In this document: positions 16,124 to 25,041 of the stretch, piece after piece
How positions within the stretch are numbered: position 1 is the stretch's first letter
Layout of the letters: each line of letters opens with the position of its first letter
From: Paenibacillus sp. 1_12
Lineage (GTDB): Bacteria; Bacillota; Bacilli; Paenibacillales; NBRC-103111
Assembly (NCBI RefSeq): GCF_900114475.1
Contig: NZ_FOTE01000009.1
Coordinates: forward strand, 124,001-188,000
DNA length: 64,000 nucleotides
Direction of reading: 5' to 3'
Position numbers and translations under genes: made by a program
The notes under the pieces: generated by a model
The model's database searches: none
Told to the model about the DNA's origin: nothing
The model's input: only the letters and a program-made list of their open reading frames with translations

Positions 16124-17437
16124 TTATAGGTCTGATACTACCTTTAAAATATCTTCGACTACAAACTCGGCGATACCATCACGGTTCTCTTCATTGAGCC
16201 TGATGATTTTCACCCCAGGAAGCCTTTTCAAGGTGTCGATTTCTGGATGGCTATCTAAAGGAACCGTACCTAAAATGATGGAACTATTTTCAGAAACGAT
16301 GCTATACATCAATTGTTGAAATGGAATAGATAACATTTGCATAAAACCGACTTCATCAATAATCGTTATTTTCTTCGACTTCAATGAATCTTGAACCGAT
16401 TTTAAAATAACGTTCTCAAAGTTACTTATGTCAATGCCATACCTTCCCATTCTAATAGAGCTGCTGCTATTCACATTAGCAAGTTCTTGCCTCTCTCCGT
16501 CAAGACTTACACATGTAAAACCGATTCGAATGTCTCCATCTCGTATTTCCTCTGTGTAAAATCCACCACAATTATCAGCACCTATTTCATTTATGATCTT
16601 TTTAATTAAAGTTGTTTTTCCCAATCCTGGCTTACCCGTAAGGAGAAATATTTTATCGTCCACTGTTCTAGACATTCCTGATATCTCAATCGGGTTGGAA
16701 CCTACAAATTCAAGTATCGAATCATTCACTAAAATCGGACTTTCCCTTAACATATGAGGTCTATGACTGCCGCCTGGTACTACAAGATAACGGGATTGAT
16801 TTACGAGCGAGCTCAATTGTTTGACCCTCTCTTCACCAGCGAATGGGTCATGCTCCCCTGTAATAAATAACGCTGGACAACGGATACTGCTGATCTGCTC
16901 TTCTGTAAGACTGGGGTACAGCCGCCAATCTATTGCACTTTGCCGCATATACGCTTGCCAGTTGCCTCTGTGCGCTTCCCCATGGCGTTCGATCATTTGA
17001 TTAATGAAGTCGTGTTTTTCTGTTTGAATAAGCCATTCCGGTTCAAATTCTTCGACCCCTGTTGGATCGCAAAAACCACCAGTGCCTATCGTAGTGAGTG
17101 TAGCCACTCTCTCGGGATGATGAACAGCCATATAAAAACCAACATTTGACCCCAAGCTGTAACTAATCAAATGAGCTTTTGAGATATTCAGCTGATTCAT
17201 AAATTCCACCATGTCATCTGCGAGTTGGGGGCTGCTCCATGCTAAGGACTCACATCTTGTTCTACCATGCCCTCTAAAATCCGGGAAATAACAGGTGAAT
17301 TTTCGTTGGAAATCAAGCATTTGACTTGCAAAAGCCAAGATACCCCGCGAATAACCACTATGCAAAAAGATAACCGATTCCCCGTTACCCATTTTCTCAT
17401 AAAACATCTCCAAGTCCTTAACCTGTATGTATGGCAT
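16124..17437 (-). CDS. Alpha/beta-hydrolase fused to a THEP1-type nucleoside-triphosphatase
   Basis: This single 437-residue frame holds two enzymes. Residues 1-245 are an alpha/beta hydrolase: oxyanion-loop HSGYSRG, DFRGHGRT, nucleophile elbow ISYSLGSN (Ser in S-x-S-x-G, a variant of G-x-S-x-G), acidic residue in GEHDPF, and His in GGSHRPHM. After a short linker, residues about 260-437 form a THEP1-like NTPase (NTPase_1 family). Its features are the P-loop LLTGKPGLGKTTL, GGFYTEEIRDGDIRIGF, MGRYGIDIS, and Walker B TIIDEVGFMQML, ending ENRDGIAEFV. THEP1 proteins hydrolyse NTPs slowly and are thought to act on RNA or nucleotides. The ATG has a GGGAGGG site. There is no ribosome site at the internal junction. 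The coupling is unusual and its role unknown. Confidence 0.85.
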   Translation of the reverse strand: MPYIQVKDLEMFYEKMGNGESVIFLHSGYSRGILAFASQMLDFQRKFTCYFPDFRGHGRTRCESLAWSSPQLADDMVEFMNQLNISKAHLISYSLGSNVGFYMAVHHPERVATLTTIGTGGFCDPTGVEEFEPEWLIQTEKHDFINQMIERHGEAHRGNWQAYMRQSAIDWRLYPSLTEEQISSIRCPALFITGEHDPFAGEERVKQLSSLVNQSRYLVVPGGSHRPHMLRESPILVNDSILEFVGSNPIEISGMSRTVDDKIFLLTGKPGLGKTTLIKKIINEIGADNCGGFYTEEIRDGDIRIGFTCVSLDGERQELANVNSSSSIRMGRYGIDISNFENVILKSVQDSLKSKKITIIDEVGFMQMLSIPFQQLMYSIVSENSSIILGTVPLDSHPEIDTLKRLPGVKIIRLNEENRDGIAEFVVEDILKVVSDL

Positions 17438-17824
17438 ATTTCCCTCCCTCTTAATTTCAGAACATTTGTTCTATGATTATACTCCCATTATATGTATAAG
17501 TCACTAAATTTATCTGAATTACCTGCAACCGCTGAGCTTGTTGTGACCGCTATCAGATGAATGATTTTCATCGTATTCCCCCTCTTAAACGAGCTTAAAT
17601 CTCTATTCGCCCAAAAGGAGAACTATCCTCATAAAGATTTGTTTACATAGGAAGCATGAACAAGTTTTTTTTGAATAAATATAAATCAAGTAATTAAGGT
17701 TGGCCACATGGCCGAGCCTCATTCAACTTTCATAGTATCTTCATGTAACTCTTTTTTTTCTGCTCTATACTGATAACAGATTCAACGGTGTACTTACAAA
17801 TCAAAAATACGAGGTGATTCTATT
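17438..17824. other. Divergent intergenic region upstream of catalase
   Basis: AT-rich with no open frame worth calling. I looked for a PerR or Fur box near catalase and saw none close to consensus. The promoters for the fusion gene and catalase must lie here but cannot be placed with confidence. Confidence 0.4.
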
Positions 17825-19282
17825 ATGACAGCAGACCAAAACAAGCTTACGACGAGTTGGGGAGCGCCAGTTGGGGACAACCAGAACTCAATGACAGCCG
17901 GTTCGAGAGGACCAACACTTATTCAAGATGTACATCTATTAGAAAAGCTCGCGCATTTCAATAGAGAACGTGTTCCCGAACGTGTAGTTCATGCCAAAGG
18001 AGCAGGCGCACATGGTTATTTTGAGGTGACTCAAGATTTAACGAAATATACGAAAGCCGACTTTTTATCTGAGGTTGGGAAGCGTACGCCGATGTTCATT
18101 CGTTTTTCTACGGTTGCTGGGGAGAATGGTTCTTCGGATACGGTTCGTGATCCACGCGGCTTCGCTGTGAAATTTTATACGGAGGAAGGCAATTATGACT
18201 TGGTAGGGAATAACACCCCTGTGTTTTTCATCCGTGATGCGATCAAATTTCCTGACTTTATTCATACACAAAAACGTCATCCCCAAACACACTTGAAAAA
18301 CCCGAATGCAGTCTGGGATTTCTGGTCCTTATCTCCTGAATCTTTGCATCAAGTAACCATCCTCATGTCCGATCGCGGTATTCCGGCAACCCTTCGACAT
18401 ATGCACGGTTTTGGAAGTCACACCTTCAAATGGGTGAATGCCGAAGGTCAAGGCGTATGGGTAAAATATCACTTTAAAACCGAACAAGGCGTTCAGAATT
18501 TGGCGCCGGATGTAGCTGCACAACTCGCAGGAGAGAATGCGGATTATCACACGGAAGATCTTTTCAATGCTATTGACCAAGGCGATTTCCCAGCATGGAG
18601 ACTCTGTGTTCAGATCATGCCGTTGGAGGATGCAAACACGTATCGGTTTGATCCGTTCGATGTTACCAAGGTATGGTCGCAAAAGGACTACCCATTAATT
18701 GAAGTAGGTCGGATGGTGTTGGATAGAAATCCGGAAAATTATTTTGCCGAAGTGGAGCAAGCAACCTTCTCCCCTGGAACACTCGTACCTGGGATTGAGG
18801 TATCACCGGATAAAATGCTGCAGGGTCGTCTTTTCGCTTATGCAGATGCTCATCGTTACCGTGTGGGTGCAAACCATAATAGTCTGCCCATTAACCGTCC
18901 CAAGAATGAAGTAAACAACTACCAAAGGGATGGACAAATGCGTGCTGATAACAACGGGGGAAGCTCCGTTTACTACGAGCCTAACAGCTTCAGCGGACCG
19001 ACAGAAACATCTGCTGATAAGCCAGCCCCCTACGAGGTTTCTGGTGCAGCAGATAGCGTTGCTTACGATCATAACGACCACTATACGCAAGCCGGAGACT
19101 TATATCGTCTGTTAAGTGTAGAAGAACGCGCGCGTCTGGTTCAAACGATTGTTGGTGCTATGAAGCCTGTTGAGAAGGATGAAATTAAGCTGAGACAAAT
19201 CAGACATTTCTATAAAGCGGATCCTGAGTATGGAAAAGGCGTGGCAGCAGGTCTTGGTTTATCTATACCAGAAATTGAATAG
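17825..19282 (+). CDS. katA: Vegetative-type heme catalase
   Basis: This 485-residue small-subunit (clade 3) catalase converts hydrogen peroxide to water and oxygen. The catalytic His is H56 in [15 protein letters not shown], the active Asn lies in the following [12 protein letters not shown] region, and the proximal heme Tyr is in the signature [17 protein letters not shown] (about residue 339). NADPH-binding-type residues in FKTEQG and the C-terminal [14 protein letters not shown] helices are present. The cytoplasmic enzyme has no signal. An ACGAGGTGA site precedes the ATG, and a terminator follows. The gene is monocistronic; oxidative-stress control is expected from the family, but no PerR box is visible. 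Confidence 0.97.
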   Translation: MTADQNKLTTSWGAPVGDNQNSMTAGSRGPTLIQDVHLLEKLAHFNRERVPERVVHAKGAGAHGYFEVTQDLTKYTKADFLSEVGKRTPMFIRFSTVAGENGSSDTVRDPRGFAVKFYTEEGNYDLVGNNTPVFFIRDAIKFPDFIHTQKRHPQTHLKNPNAVWDFWSLSPESLHQVTILMSDRGIPATLRHMHGFGSHTFKWVNAEGQGVWVKYHFKTEQGVQNLAPDVAAQLAGENADYHTEDLFNAIDQGDFPAWRLCVQIMPLEDANTYRFDPFDVTKVWSQKDYPLIEVGRMVLDRNPENYFAEVEQATFSPGTLVPGIEVSPDKMLQGRLFAYADAHRYRVGANHNSLPINRPKNEVNNYQRDGQMRADNNGGSSVYYEPNSFSGPTETSADKPAPYEVSGAADSVAYDHNDHYTQAGDLYRLLSVEERARLVQTIVGAMKPVEKDEIKLRQIRHFYKADPEYGKGVAAGLGLSIPEIE

Positions 19283-19285
19283 CAT

Positions 19286-19330
19286 GAGGCAGCTGCCTTT
19301 ATCTAATTAAGGGCAGCTGCCCTTCTTTTT
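19286..19330 (+). terminator. Terminator of the catalase gene
   Basis: AGGCAGCTGCCT and AGGGCAGCTGCCCT pair around an AT-rich loop and are followed by TTCTTTTT. Confidence 0.85.
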
Positions 19331-19339
19331 CAGAATTAT

Positions 19340-19353
19340 TGAAAGCGCTGACA
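19340..19353 (+). promoter_or_regulatory. Perfect cre (CcpA) site
   Basis: TGAAAGCGCTGACA satisfies every constrained position of TGWAANCGNTNWCA. It sits 40 bp before the ATG of the next gene, a likely repression position. Confidence 0.55.
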
Positions 19354-19393
19354 TGGTATCTGTGAAATTCAAGAGAAAATGAGGTGAATCAAC

Positions 19394-19891
19394 ATGAGGA
19401 CCCGTTTATTGTCAGAGCAATTAGTAAAGAAGCGTTTTCCACAATTGAGATACGTAAGAATCCATACGGATGGCAATTATTCAGCTAGTATCTATGCGTG
19501 GAATGAGGACTTGCAATTACCTCCCAAGGAAATACGCAGCTTGAAATTGTTTGCCTCCGATCATTTACATCCGTACATTTGCTTTAAAGTGAAATCGTAC
19601 AACATGGTTCAATCCGACAAGGTCCCCCAAGTTCAAGTAAATGGACTACCCGATGCCCTAGTGAAAACGGCTCTAAACAGAAAGTTAGATCAAGATGGCA
19701 TCATCACTCTATTCCACCAGCTATTCCCCTGCGGTCGGTTGACATTTAACCGATATGATTCCTCAAAGGGAATCATTCATTTTGATTTTCATTCAAATAC
19801 ATCTATAGATCAGTTGGATCAAGAGCTCATGTACAATTATCTTTACGAGTTGATTCCGTTGGGGTCTAACTGTGAAGTGACTTTTTATTAA
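19394..19891 (+). CDS. Conserved-looking cytoplasmic protein of unknown function
   Basis: I do not recognise this 165-residue protein. It starts at the ATG at 19394 with GAGGTGA eight bases upstream. It lacks a signal peptide and membrane segments and mixes basic N-terminal residues (LVKKRFPQLRYVRIHTDG) with an aromatic C-terminal part ending PLGSNCEVTFY. The patterns SIYAWNEDLQLPPKEI and LHPYICFKVKSYNMVQSDK suggest alternating strands and helices. A perfect cre site lies just upstream, so expression may respond to carbon supply. It has no downstream partner on its strand. Confidence 0.6.
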   Translation: MRTRLLSEQLVKKRFPQLRYVRIHTDGNYSASIYAWNEDLQLPPKEIRSLKLFASDHLHPYICFKVKSYNMVQSDKVPQVQVNGLPDALVKTALNRKLDQDGIITLFHQLFPCGRLTFNRYDSSKGIIHFDFHSNTSIDQLDQELMYNYLYELIPLGSNCEVTFY

Positions 19892-20003
19892 GGATTTTAG
19901 CTCCCAGGGATACTGGATTTTATCCGGTGTCCTATTTGTATTTGGAGCGAAGATTCCAACAAAATGCTTAATCGTACTCTGGGTAACAGCATTTGGCAAT
20001 ACG

Positions 20004-20044
20004 AAAAAGGCCTCCTGGTGCTTATCGCACACCGAAAGGCCTAT
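20004..20044 (-). terminator. Terminator of the polysaccharide deacetylase gene
   Basis: On the minus strand, AGGCCTTTCGGTGTGC pairs with GCACCAGGAGGCCT, followed by TTTTTCG. Confidence 0.8.
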
Positions 20045-20057
20045 ACACAGCTCTGAA

Positions 20058-20879
20058 TTATGGCGTTTTCCGGACAACAACAACCTTTTGGGCAATCATC
20101 GCTTCCAAGCCTTGTGGGGACACTTGCGGAGCACCTGCGTTAATACGCGGAATCCTATACGGATCTACGCCTCGGGTCGCCATCAAAGGCTGGATCGTAA
20201 AGCCATATCGTATACCGGCCGCCTGAACGGCTGTAGTTGTATTTTTATCAGAAATGCCAAAAGGGTACGCCATCGTATCAACCGGGTGCGGTGCAGCCTG
20301 CTCCACATTCGCAATACAGGTCTGGGTATCGGAAATCATTCTATCTATGTATTGCTGATCCGTTTCGCCCGTTTCCTGTATTAGATATGCTTTTCCATCC
20401 TCACGTTTTCCGTGAAATGCATGCGTATGGCACTCAGCATCTATCAAATCAGAGTCCGTGCTCATGGCGGTTATCTGCTCCCGCGACATCTTCGGCGGAA
20501 TATCCTCCTGCGGGTGATCCAACGTCTCTGTAATAATAAAATTGACTGCCGGTATCTGCAGCTGCTTCAATATGGGAACGCCCAGCGTGTAAAAGCTCTC
20601 GTAGCCATCATCAAATGTAACAAGTACGGCATTATCGGGAACCTTGGCACCGCCGAGAAACTTTTTGAATTGATCGAGGGTAATGAAGTGATGCCCCTTG
20701 CTTTGCAAATAAGTAAGCTGCTCCCTGAACAGCTCAGGCTTGATCGTACCTGAGCTCGTATCTTCATCATGAAGATGATGGTACATAAGAACAGCTACCT
20801 GATCGGTATAATGCGCATCGCGCTTGTCGAATTCTTGAACAATCGTAAGGCCTATTACGCATATAAGAAGGCCCGTCAA
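20058..20879 (-). CDS. Membrane-anchored polysaccharide deacetylase
   Basis: This is a NodB-fold enzyme of at least 273 residues. After an N-terminal hydrophobic segment (LLICVIGLTIV) come the motifs AVLMYHHLHD, VTFDDGYESF (catalytic Asp and metal Asp), AECHTHAFHG (metal His pair), AYPFGISDKNT and YRIPRINAG. Members remove acetyl groups from wall glycans or exopolysaccharide such as PNAG. The start is uncertain. The TTG at 20879 has no ribosome site; the frame stays open upstream, with AAGGGAG about ten bases before an in-frame ATT that would add a basic residue ahead of the membrane segment. A terminator follows. Confidence 0.85.
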   Translation of the reverse strand: MTGLLICVIGLTIVQEFDKRDAHYTDQVAVLMYHHLHDEDTSSGTIKPELFREQLTYLQSKGHHFITLDQFKKFLGGAKVPDNAVLVTFDDGYESFYTLGVPILKQLQIPAVNFIITETLDHPQEDIPPKMSREQITAMSTDSDLIDAECHTHAFHGKREDGKAYLIQETGETDQQYIDRMISDTQTCIANVEQAAPHPVDTMAYPFGISDKNTTTAVQAAGIRYGFTIQPLMATRGVDPYRIPRINAGAPQVSPQGLEAMIAQKVVVVRKTP

Positions 20880-21065
20880 CCAATAACGAATAATGACTTC
20901 CGCTCTCCCTTCGGGCGATACCGTTAACCGGTGAATATCTCGCTTCTCACCTGCGATGAAGTACCATTAGAGACTCGGTACCGGAGAAACTGCACAGTGT
21001 CGAAGCGCTATTGATTATACCATAACGGTAAGTGTTTTGGGAAAACGAGCCGCCTTCCCACAGCA

Positions 21066-21104
21066 CAAAAAGCCGCTTCCCTAGGGGAGGACAGCTTATA
21101 TAGA
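21066..21104 (-). terminator. Probable terminator of the LgoD-like gene
   Basis: On the minus strand, AGCTGT pairs with GCGGCT using wobble pairs, with an inner TCCC/GGGA stem, followed by TTTTTG. Confidence 0.55.
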
Positions 21105-21122
21105 AGGACTATGAGTTATTCG

Positions 21123-22136
21123 TCACAGCTCCACCATCGCTTTAATTACTCCCGTTTCCGGCTTTAGCCATGAATCAAATTCCCCGATCATAGCATCAAA
21201 CGGGCAGCGGTGGGTAATATAGGAATCGGTATCAATCAGACCGTCAGCCATCGCCTGCATCACCTTTTGAAAATCCACTCTTGCTGCGTTACGGCTGCTT
21301 AACAAGGTCATTTCGCGCTTGTGAAACTCGGGATCGTTAAAGGTCAGCTCCTGTTTAACCAGCCCTACAAAAACCAGCTTACCGCCGTGAGCCGTATATT
21401 GAAAAGCATCCATCATCGACTGCGCATTACCGGTCGCATCGAATACAACCGCTGGCAGCTCCCCTTCCGTCAAAGCCAGCAATCGCTCCAAAGGATTGTG
21501 CAGTGCGTTGATCGTATCATCCACCGGTGCCCAGTGTGAGCAATAGGCCAATCTCTCGTCGTTAATGTCCATAGCCATGACTCTGGCGCCAGCGAGCTTG
21601 GCAAATTTCATGACACCCAATCCGATCGGTCCCGAACCGATGACCAGTACGTTTTCCTGTGGTTTTAGCTCAGAGCGCCGGACAGCATGCGCACCAATGC
21701 TAAGACATTCGACGATTGCCGCCTGCTCCAGACTGATTCCGTCTGCCTTCATAAGCAGGGAAACCGGATGGGCAATCACCTCACACATGCCCCCATCACT
21801 ATGTACACCTATTAAATCCAGCTTGGTACAGCAGTTGGTCTTACCGTTTCGGCAAGCAATGCAGGAGCCACAATGCATGTAGGGGATGATGACAACAGGG
21901 TCACCTGCTTGCAGACCCTCATCGTTGGGTCCAATTTCCATGATTTCTCCCGAAAGCTCATGCCCGAGCACCCGCGGATAAGAGAAAAAGGGCTGTCGTC
22001 CTTTGTAAGCATGCAGATCCGTTCCGCAAATGCCGATCCTGCGTATTCTCACCAGCGCTTGATCCGTTCCTGCTGTCGGCAGGTCCTTTTCCTTCAGTAC
22101 GAATTGATCCGGTTGTTCACATACAATTGTTTTCAT
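21123..22136 (-). CDS. Zinc-dependent alcohol dehydrogenase, L-galactonate oxidoreductase (LgoD/YjjN)-like
   Basis: This is a medium-chain dehydrogenase of 337 residues. The catalytic-zinc ligands are in GICGTDLH (Cys, about 37) and VLGHE (His-Glu, 57-58). The structural-zinc Cys set lies in CGSCIACRNGKTNCC, and the NAD site is VLVIGSGPIGLG. The segments QPFFSYPRVLGHE and DPEFHKREMTLLSSRNA closely match E. coli YjjN, which oxidises L-galactonate to D-tagaturonate. The neighbouring MFS transporter and the divergent lactonase-like SMP-30 protein make a sugar-lactone or sugar-acid pathway plausible. The start ATG follows AGGGATGG. Other polyol dehydrogenases are the alternative. Confidence 0.8.
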   Translation of the reverse strand: MKTIVCEQPDQFVLKEKDLPTAGTDQALVRIRRIGICGTDLHAYKGRQPFFSYPRVLGHELSGEIMEIGPNDEGLQAGDPVVIIPYMHCGSCIACRNGKTNCCTKLDLIGVHSDGGMCEVIAHPVSLLMKADGISLEQAAIVECLSIGAHAVRRSELKPQENVLVIGSGPIGLGVMKFAKLAGARVMAMDINDERLAYCSHWAPVDDTINALHNPLERLLALTEGELPAVVFDATGNAQSMMDAFQYTAHGGKLVFVGLVKQELTFNDPEFHKREMTLLSSRNAARVDFQKVMQAMADGLIDTDSYITHRCPFDAMIGEFDSWLKPETGVIKAMVEL

Positions 22137-22358
22137 TTGTATCCATCCCTTCTTTCATGCGTCTGAAGGCTGTCCTGCCGATAGCACCAGTCCTCTTACT
22201 TCATAATAACGAATCTTCCCCTGATCCTTCAACCACTTTTAGAGGGAGAGGCTTTTCTAACTTCCGTGTCCAGATTCCCCTCTTCCACTTAAATAAGACT
22301 ACTCAGCCATTAAAAGTGAACGTAGAGCCATAGACCTGTTGTTGCCACCCGTTGTGCC

Positions 22359-23588
22359 TTATGGATTATCCGTTTCGCTGTCCAGATCCGTCCCCTTTGT
22401 TTCTTTCCCCAAAAACAGCACAGTACCCGCCCCAATCACAATCGCAACAAAAAATATAGTGAAGATCGTAGTCATCGCTACGTGGCGGGCAACCAGCATA
22501 CCCACAAGATACGGCCCAAGAACACCGCCAATACGACCGAAGGAAGCGGCAAGACCTACTCCAGTGGAACGAACAGCAGTTGGGTACAGCTCCGGCGTAT
22601 AGGCATACATGGCCCCCCATGCCCCAAGGTTAAAAAAGGAAAGGCATATACCTGATGCTATCAGCATGCCAACCGTATCCGCATTTCCAAAACACACTGC
22701 GCTTACCGCTGTCAGCAGCAGATAAGTAACCAGCACAAACTTTCGTCCGAACTTCTCAATGAAATAGGCGGCAGTAAAATATCCGGGCAACTGTGCCAGC
22801 GTCATGATCAGCACGTATTGAAAGCTTTTTACAAGTCCGAAGCCTTTGAGCATCACTACTGTGGGCAGCCATAAAAACATGCCGTAATACGAAAATACGA
22901 CCGTAAACCACAATATCCACAAGGTGACTGTCGATCTTCGGTACTTCGGCGACCAAGAGGCCGCTACACGTTCCCGGAACGACAATATGTGGCCGCGCTG
23001 CCCTGTAAAGCGAGGTGAATCCTGAATCGCCCGCCTCAAATACAAGGCGTATATCGCCGGAATCGCGCCGATTGCAAAGGCCATCCTCCATCCATAATCG
23101 GGGATGATGAAATAAGAGATAAGCGCCGCAACGATCCATCCGCAAGCCCAGAAGCTCTCCAGTAGCACAACCGCACGCCCCCTTTCTTGGACGGGCATCG
23201 ATTCGGAAACCAGTGTCGAAGCAACTGGAAGCTCGCCTCCAAGTCCGAAGCCTGCTGTGAAGCGAAGCACGCAAAGTACCGTAAAACTAGCTGCCAGCGC
23301 TGACAATCCGCTCGATATCGAGAAGATAAGCAGCGTCCACAGCAGCACTGTCCTGCGACCGTACTTGTCTGCAAGCGATCCGGCAACGGCGGCTCCCACA
23401 GCCATCCCGATTGAATTGATAGCAGCCAACAGTCCAACCTGCTCGGCGCCCAGGCTCCATTCTACCGCCAGCGCAGCTGCAATAAACGATATAATGCCCA
23501 CGTCCATCGCGTCAAACAGCCAGCTGAGACCAACGCCAAAAAGCAGTTTCTTTTGGTTCGATTTAGTGGCTAGAGCTGTTTTAACCAT
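22359..23588 (-). CDS. MFS transporter (NiaP/sugar-acid porter type)
   Basis: The protein has 409 residues and twelve predicted membrane segments. The family loops are clear: AGSLADKYGRRTVLL between TM2 and TM3, RFTAGFGLGGELPVASTLVSE (TM4), and ELYPTAVRSTG between TM10 and TM11. The type matches the SV2/NiaP-like group that includes the B. subtilis niacin permease and several aromatic-acid or sugar-acid porters. The position upstream of the LgoD-like dehydrogenase (about 220 bp gap, same strand) and opposite the SMP-30 gene suggests uptake of a sugar acid. The start ATG follows AAAGGAGAAA. Niacin uptake remains possible. Confidence 0.82.
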   Translation of the reverse strand: MVKTALATKSNQKKLLFGVGLSWLFDAMDVGIISFIAAALAVEWSLGAEQVGLLAAINSIGMAVGAAVAGSLADKYGRRTVLLWTLLIFSISSGLSALAASFTVLCVLRFTAGFGLGGELPVASTLVSESMPVQERGRAVVLLESFWACGWIVAALISYFIIPDYGWRMAFAIGAIPAIYALYLRRAIQDSPRFTGQRGHILSFRERVAASWSPKYRRSTVTLWILWFTVVFSYYGMFLWLPTVVMLKGFGLVKSFQYVLIMTLAQLPGYFTAAYFIEKFGRKFVLVTYLLLTAVSAVCFGNADTVGMLIASGICLSFFNLGAWGAMYAYTPELYPTAVRSTGVGLAASFGRIGGVLGPYLVGMLVARHVAMTTIFTIFFVAIVIGAGTVLFLGKETKGTDLDSETDNP

Positions 23589-23902
23589 CGTTAGTTTCTC
23601 CTTTTCCAGTTTTATTACCGCTTTAAGAGTACGAAATCACGCTTACGTTGACCGTTTGCTCTCTTTCTCTCACTTTACCCAACTTTGATCCGGCTTATAT
23701 CTTACCAACAGAGGCGGCATAAAATAATCCTGTTTCACGCAACATGGAATACCCCGTGCATTTCCTTAATCGATCTGAATGTATAACAAATAGGTCGTAC
23801 AGCAGTAGAACATTTTACCCGACATTAATGCTATAATCTACACAAAAGAGCATTGCAAACAGCTTGAACATGCTCAAATCCATTATCGGGAGGATTACTT
23901 GA
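23589..23902. other. Divergent promoter region of the sugar-acid cluster
   Basis: About 310 bp between the MFS gene and the SMP-30 gene. A TATAAT-like box (GCTATAATC, about 23829-23837) lies about 70 bp before the SMP-30 start. No operator is obvious and no local regulator gene is present. Confidence 0.35.
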
Positions 23903-24784
23903 ATGGTACAGCCGCAGGTAGAATTAATTGTTGATGCTCAAGCTACATTAGGAGAAGGCCCCTGCTGGGATCACCGCAGCGGTCTGCTCTATTGGGTGGA
24001 TATTATGGGCAAAAGGGTACATATCTTGAACCCGCAATCGTTAGAGGATCGAACGATTCAGCTGGAGCAAATGGTAGGTGCTGTCGTCCCAAGACAATCT
24101 GGCGGTGTCGTGCTGGCACTCCAGCATGGACTCTACCTATTGGATTTGGAGACAGAGCAATTAACGTTGGTCAATGATCCCGAAAAGCAGTTGGAGGATA
24201 ATCGGTTTAACGATGGAAAGTGTGATCCGGCAGGTCGCTTCTGGGCTGGCACGACAAGTCAATTAGAGGCGGAGCCTGTCGGCTCGTTATACTGCCTTGA
24301 TGCCGAACATACTGTTCGCAAAATGATTGATGGAGTGACCGTTTCCAACGGACTTGCCTGGAGTCCTGATGGACGCACGATGTACTATATTGATTCGCCG
24401 ACGAAACAAGTGGTCGCTTACGATTATGATATAGATACAGGCGCTATAAGTGGACAGCGTATCATAATTACGATTCCTGAGGGCGGAGGCTTTCCGGATG
24501 GCATGACGATTGATGCAGAGGGTATGCTGTGGATCGCGCAATGGGATGGATGGCAGGTATTGCGTTGGAACCCCCATACGGGTGAAATGCTGAGCGCCAT
24601 ACCGATCCCGGTGGCCCAGGTGTCATCCTGCACCTTCGGTGGACCAAATCTGGATGAGCTGTATATCACGACTGCCCGTGTCCGCCAATCCGACGAAGCC
24701 TTGGCGAAGCAGCCTAACGCAGGCGGTATATTTCGCGTGAAGCCTGGCGTTGTCGGCATGCCTGCGCATTTTTTTGCTGGTTAA
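23903..24784 (+). CDS. SMP-30/gluconolactonase/LRE-family lactonase
   Basis: This is a 293-residue six-bladed beta-propeller. Metal-ligand and family motifs are present: TLGEGPCWD (metal Glu), LYWVDIMGKRVH, RFNDGKCDPAGRFWAGT (Asn and Asp), VSNGLAWSPDGRTMYYIDS (Asn) and GFPDGMTIDAEGMLWIAQWDG (Asp ligand). The enzyme should hydrolyse a sugar lactone to its aldonic acid in the cytoplasm, feeding the adjacent dehydrogenase and using substrate brought in by the MFS protein. The start ATG has a GGGAGGATT site. The three genes form a compact divergent cluster. A terminator follows about 85 bp downstream. Confidence 0.9.
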   Translation: MVQPQVELIVDAQATLGEGPCWDHRSGLLYWVDIMGKRVHILNPQSLEDRTIQLEQMVGAVVPRQSGGVVLALQHGLYLLDLETEQLTLVNDPEKQLEDNRFNDGKCDPAGRFWAGTTSQLEAEPVGSLYCLDAEHTVRKMIDGVTVSNGLAWSPDGRTMYYIDSPTKQVVAYDYDIDTGAISGQRIIITIPEGGGFPDGMTIDAEGMLWIAQWDGWQVLRWNPHTGEMLSAIPIPVAQVSSCTFGGPNLDELYITTARVRQSDEALAKQPNAGGIFRVKPGVVGMPAHFFAG

Positions 24785-24866
24785 GCGATTATACACAAGC
24801 GCTAAGCTTCCACAATGTTGGATACGTTTGATACGCAACCTTTATGATAAAATGGAATGAAACCAC

Positions 24867-24898
24867 AGACTGTTGAGCATTCTCAGCAGTCTTTTCTT
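24867..24898 (+). terminator. Terminator after the SMP-30 gene
   Basis: GACTGTTGAG pairs with CTCAGCAGTC around CATT, followed by TTTTCTT. Confidence 0.8.
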
Positions 24899-25041
24899 CG
24901 TCCCTTCACCTATCCTCGACTCACCCATAACCGGATATATTGGTTTTATTCATTCATAACCTTGATAGGTCCCCATGCGAGCGATATCCTTAAGTCAAAT
25001 GCATAACAGACTGACAAACTAACCATGCAGGAGGATGATAA

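Noticed and set aside
17438-17824. PerR or Fur box in front of catalase
   Set aside because: No sequence close to TTATAATNATTATAA was found, so peroxide control cannot be claimed from the sequence.
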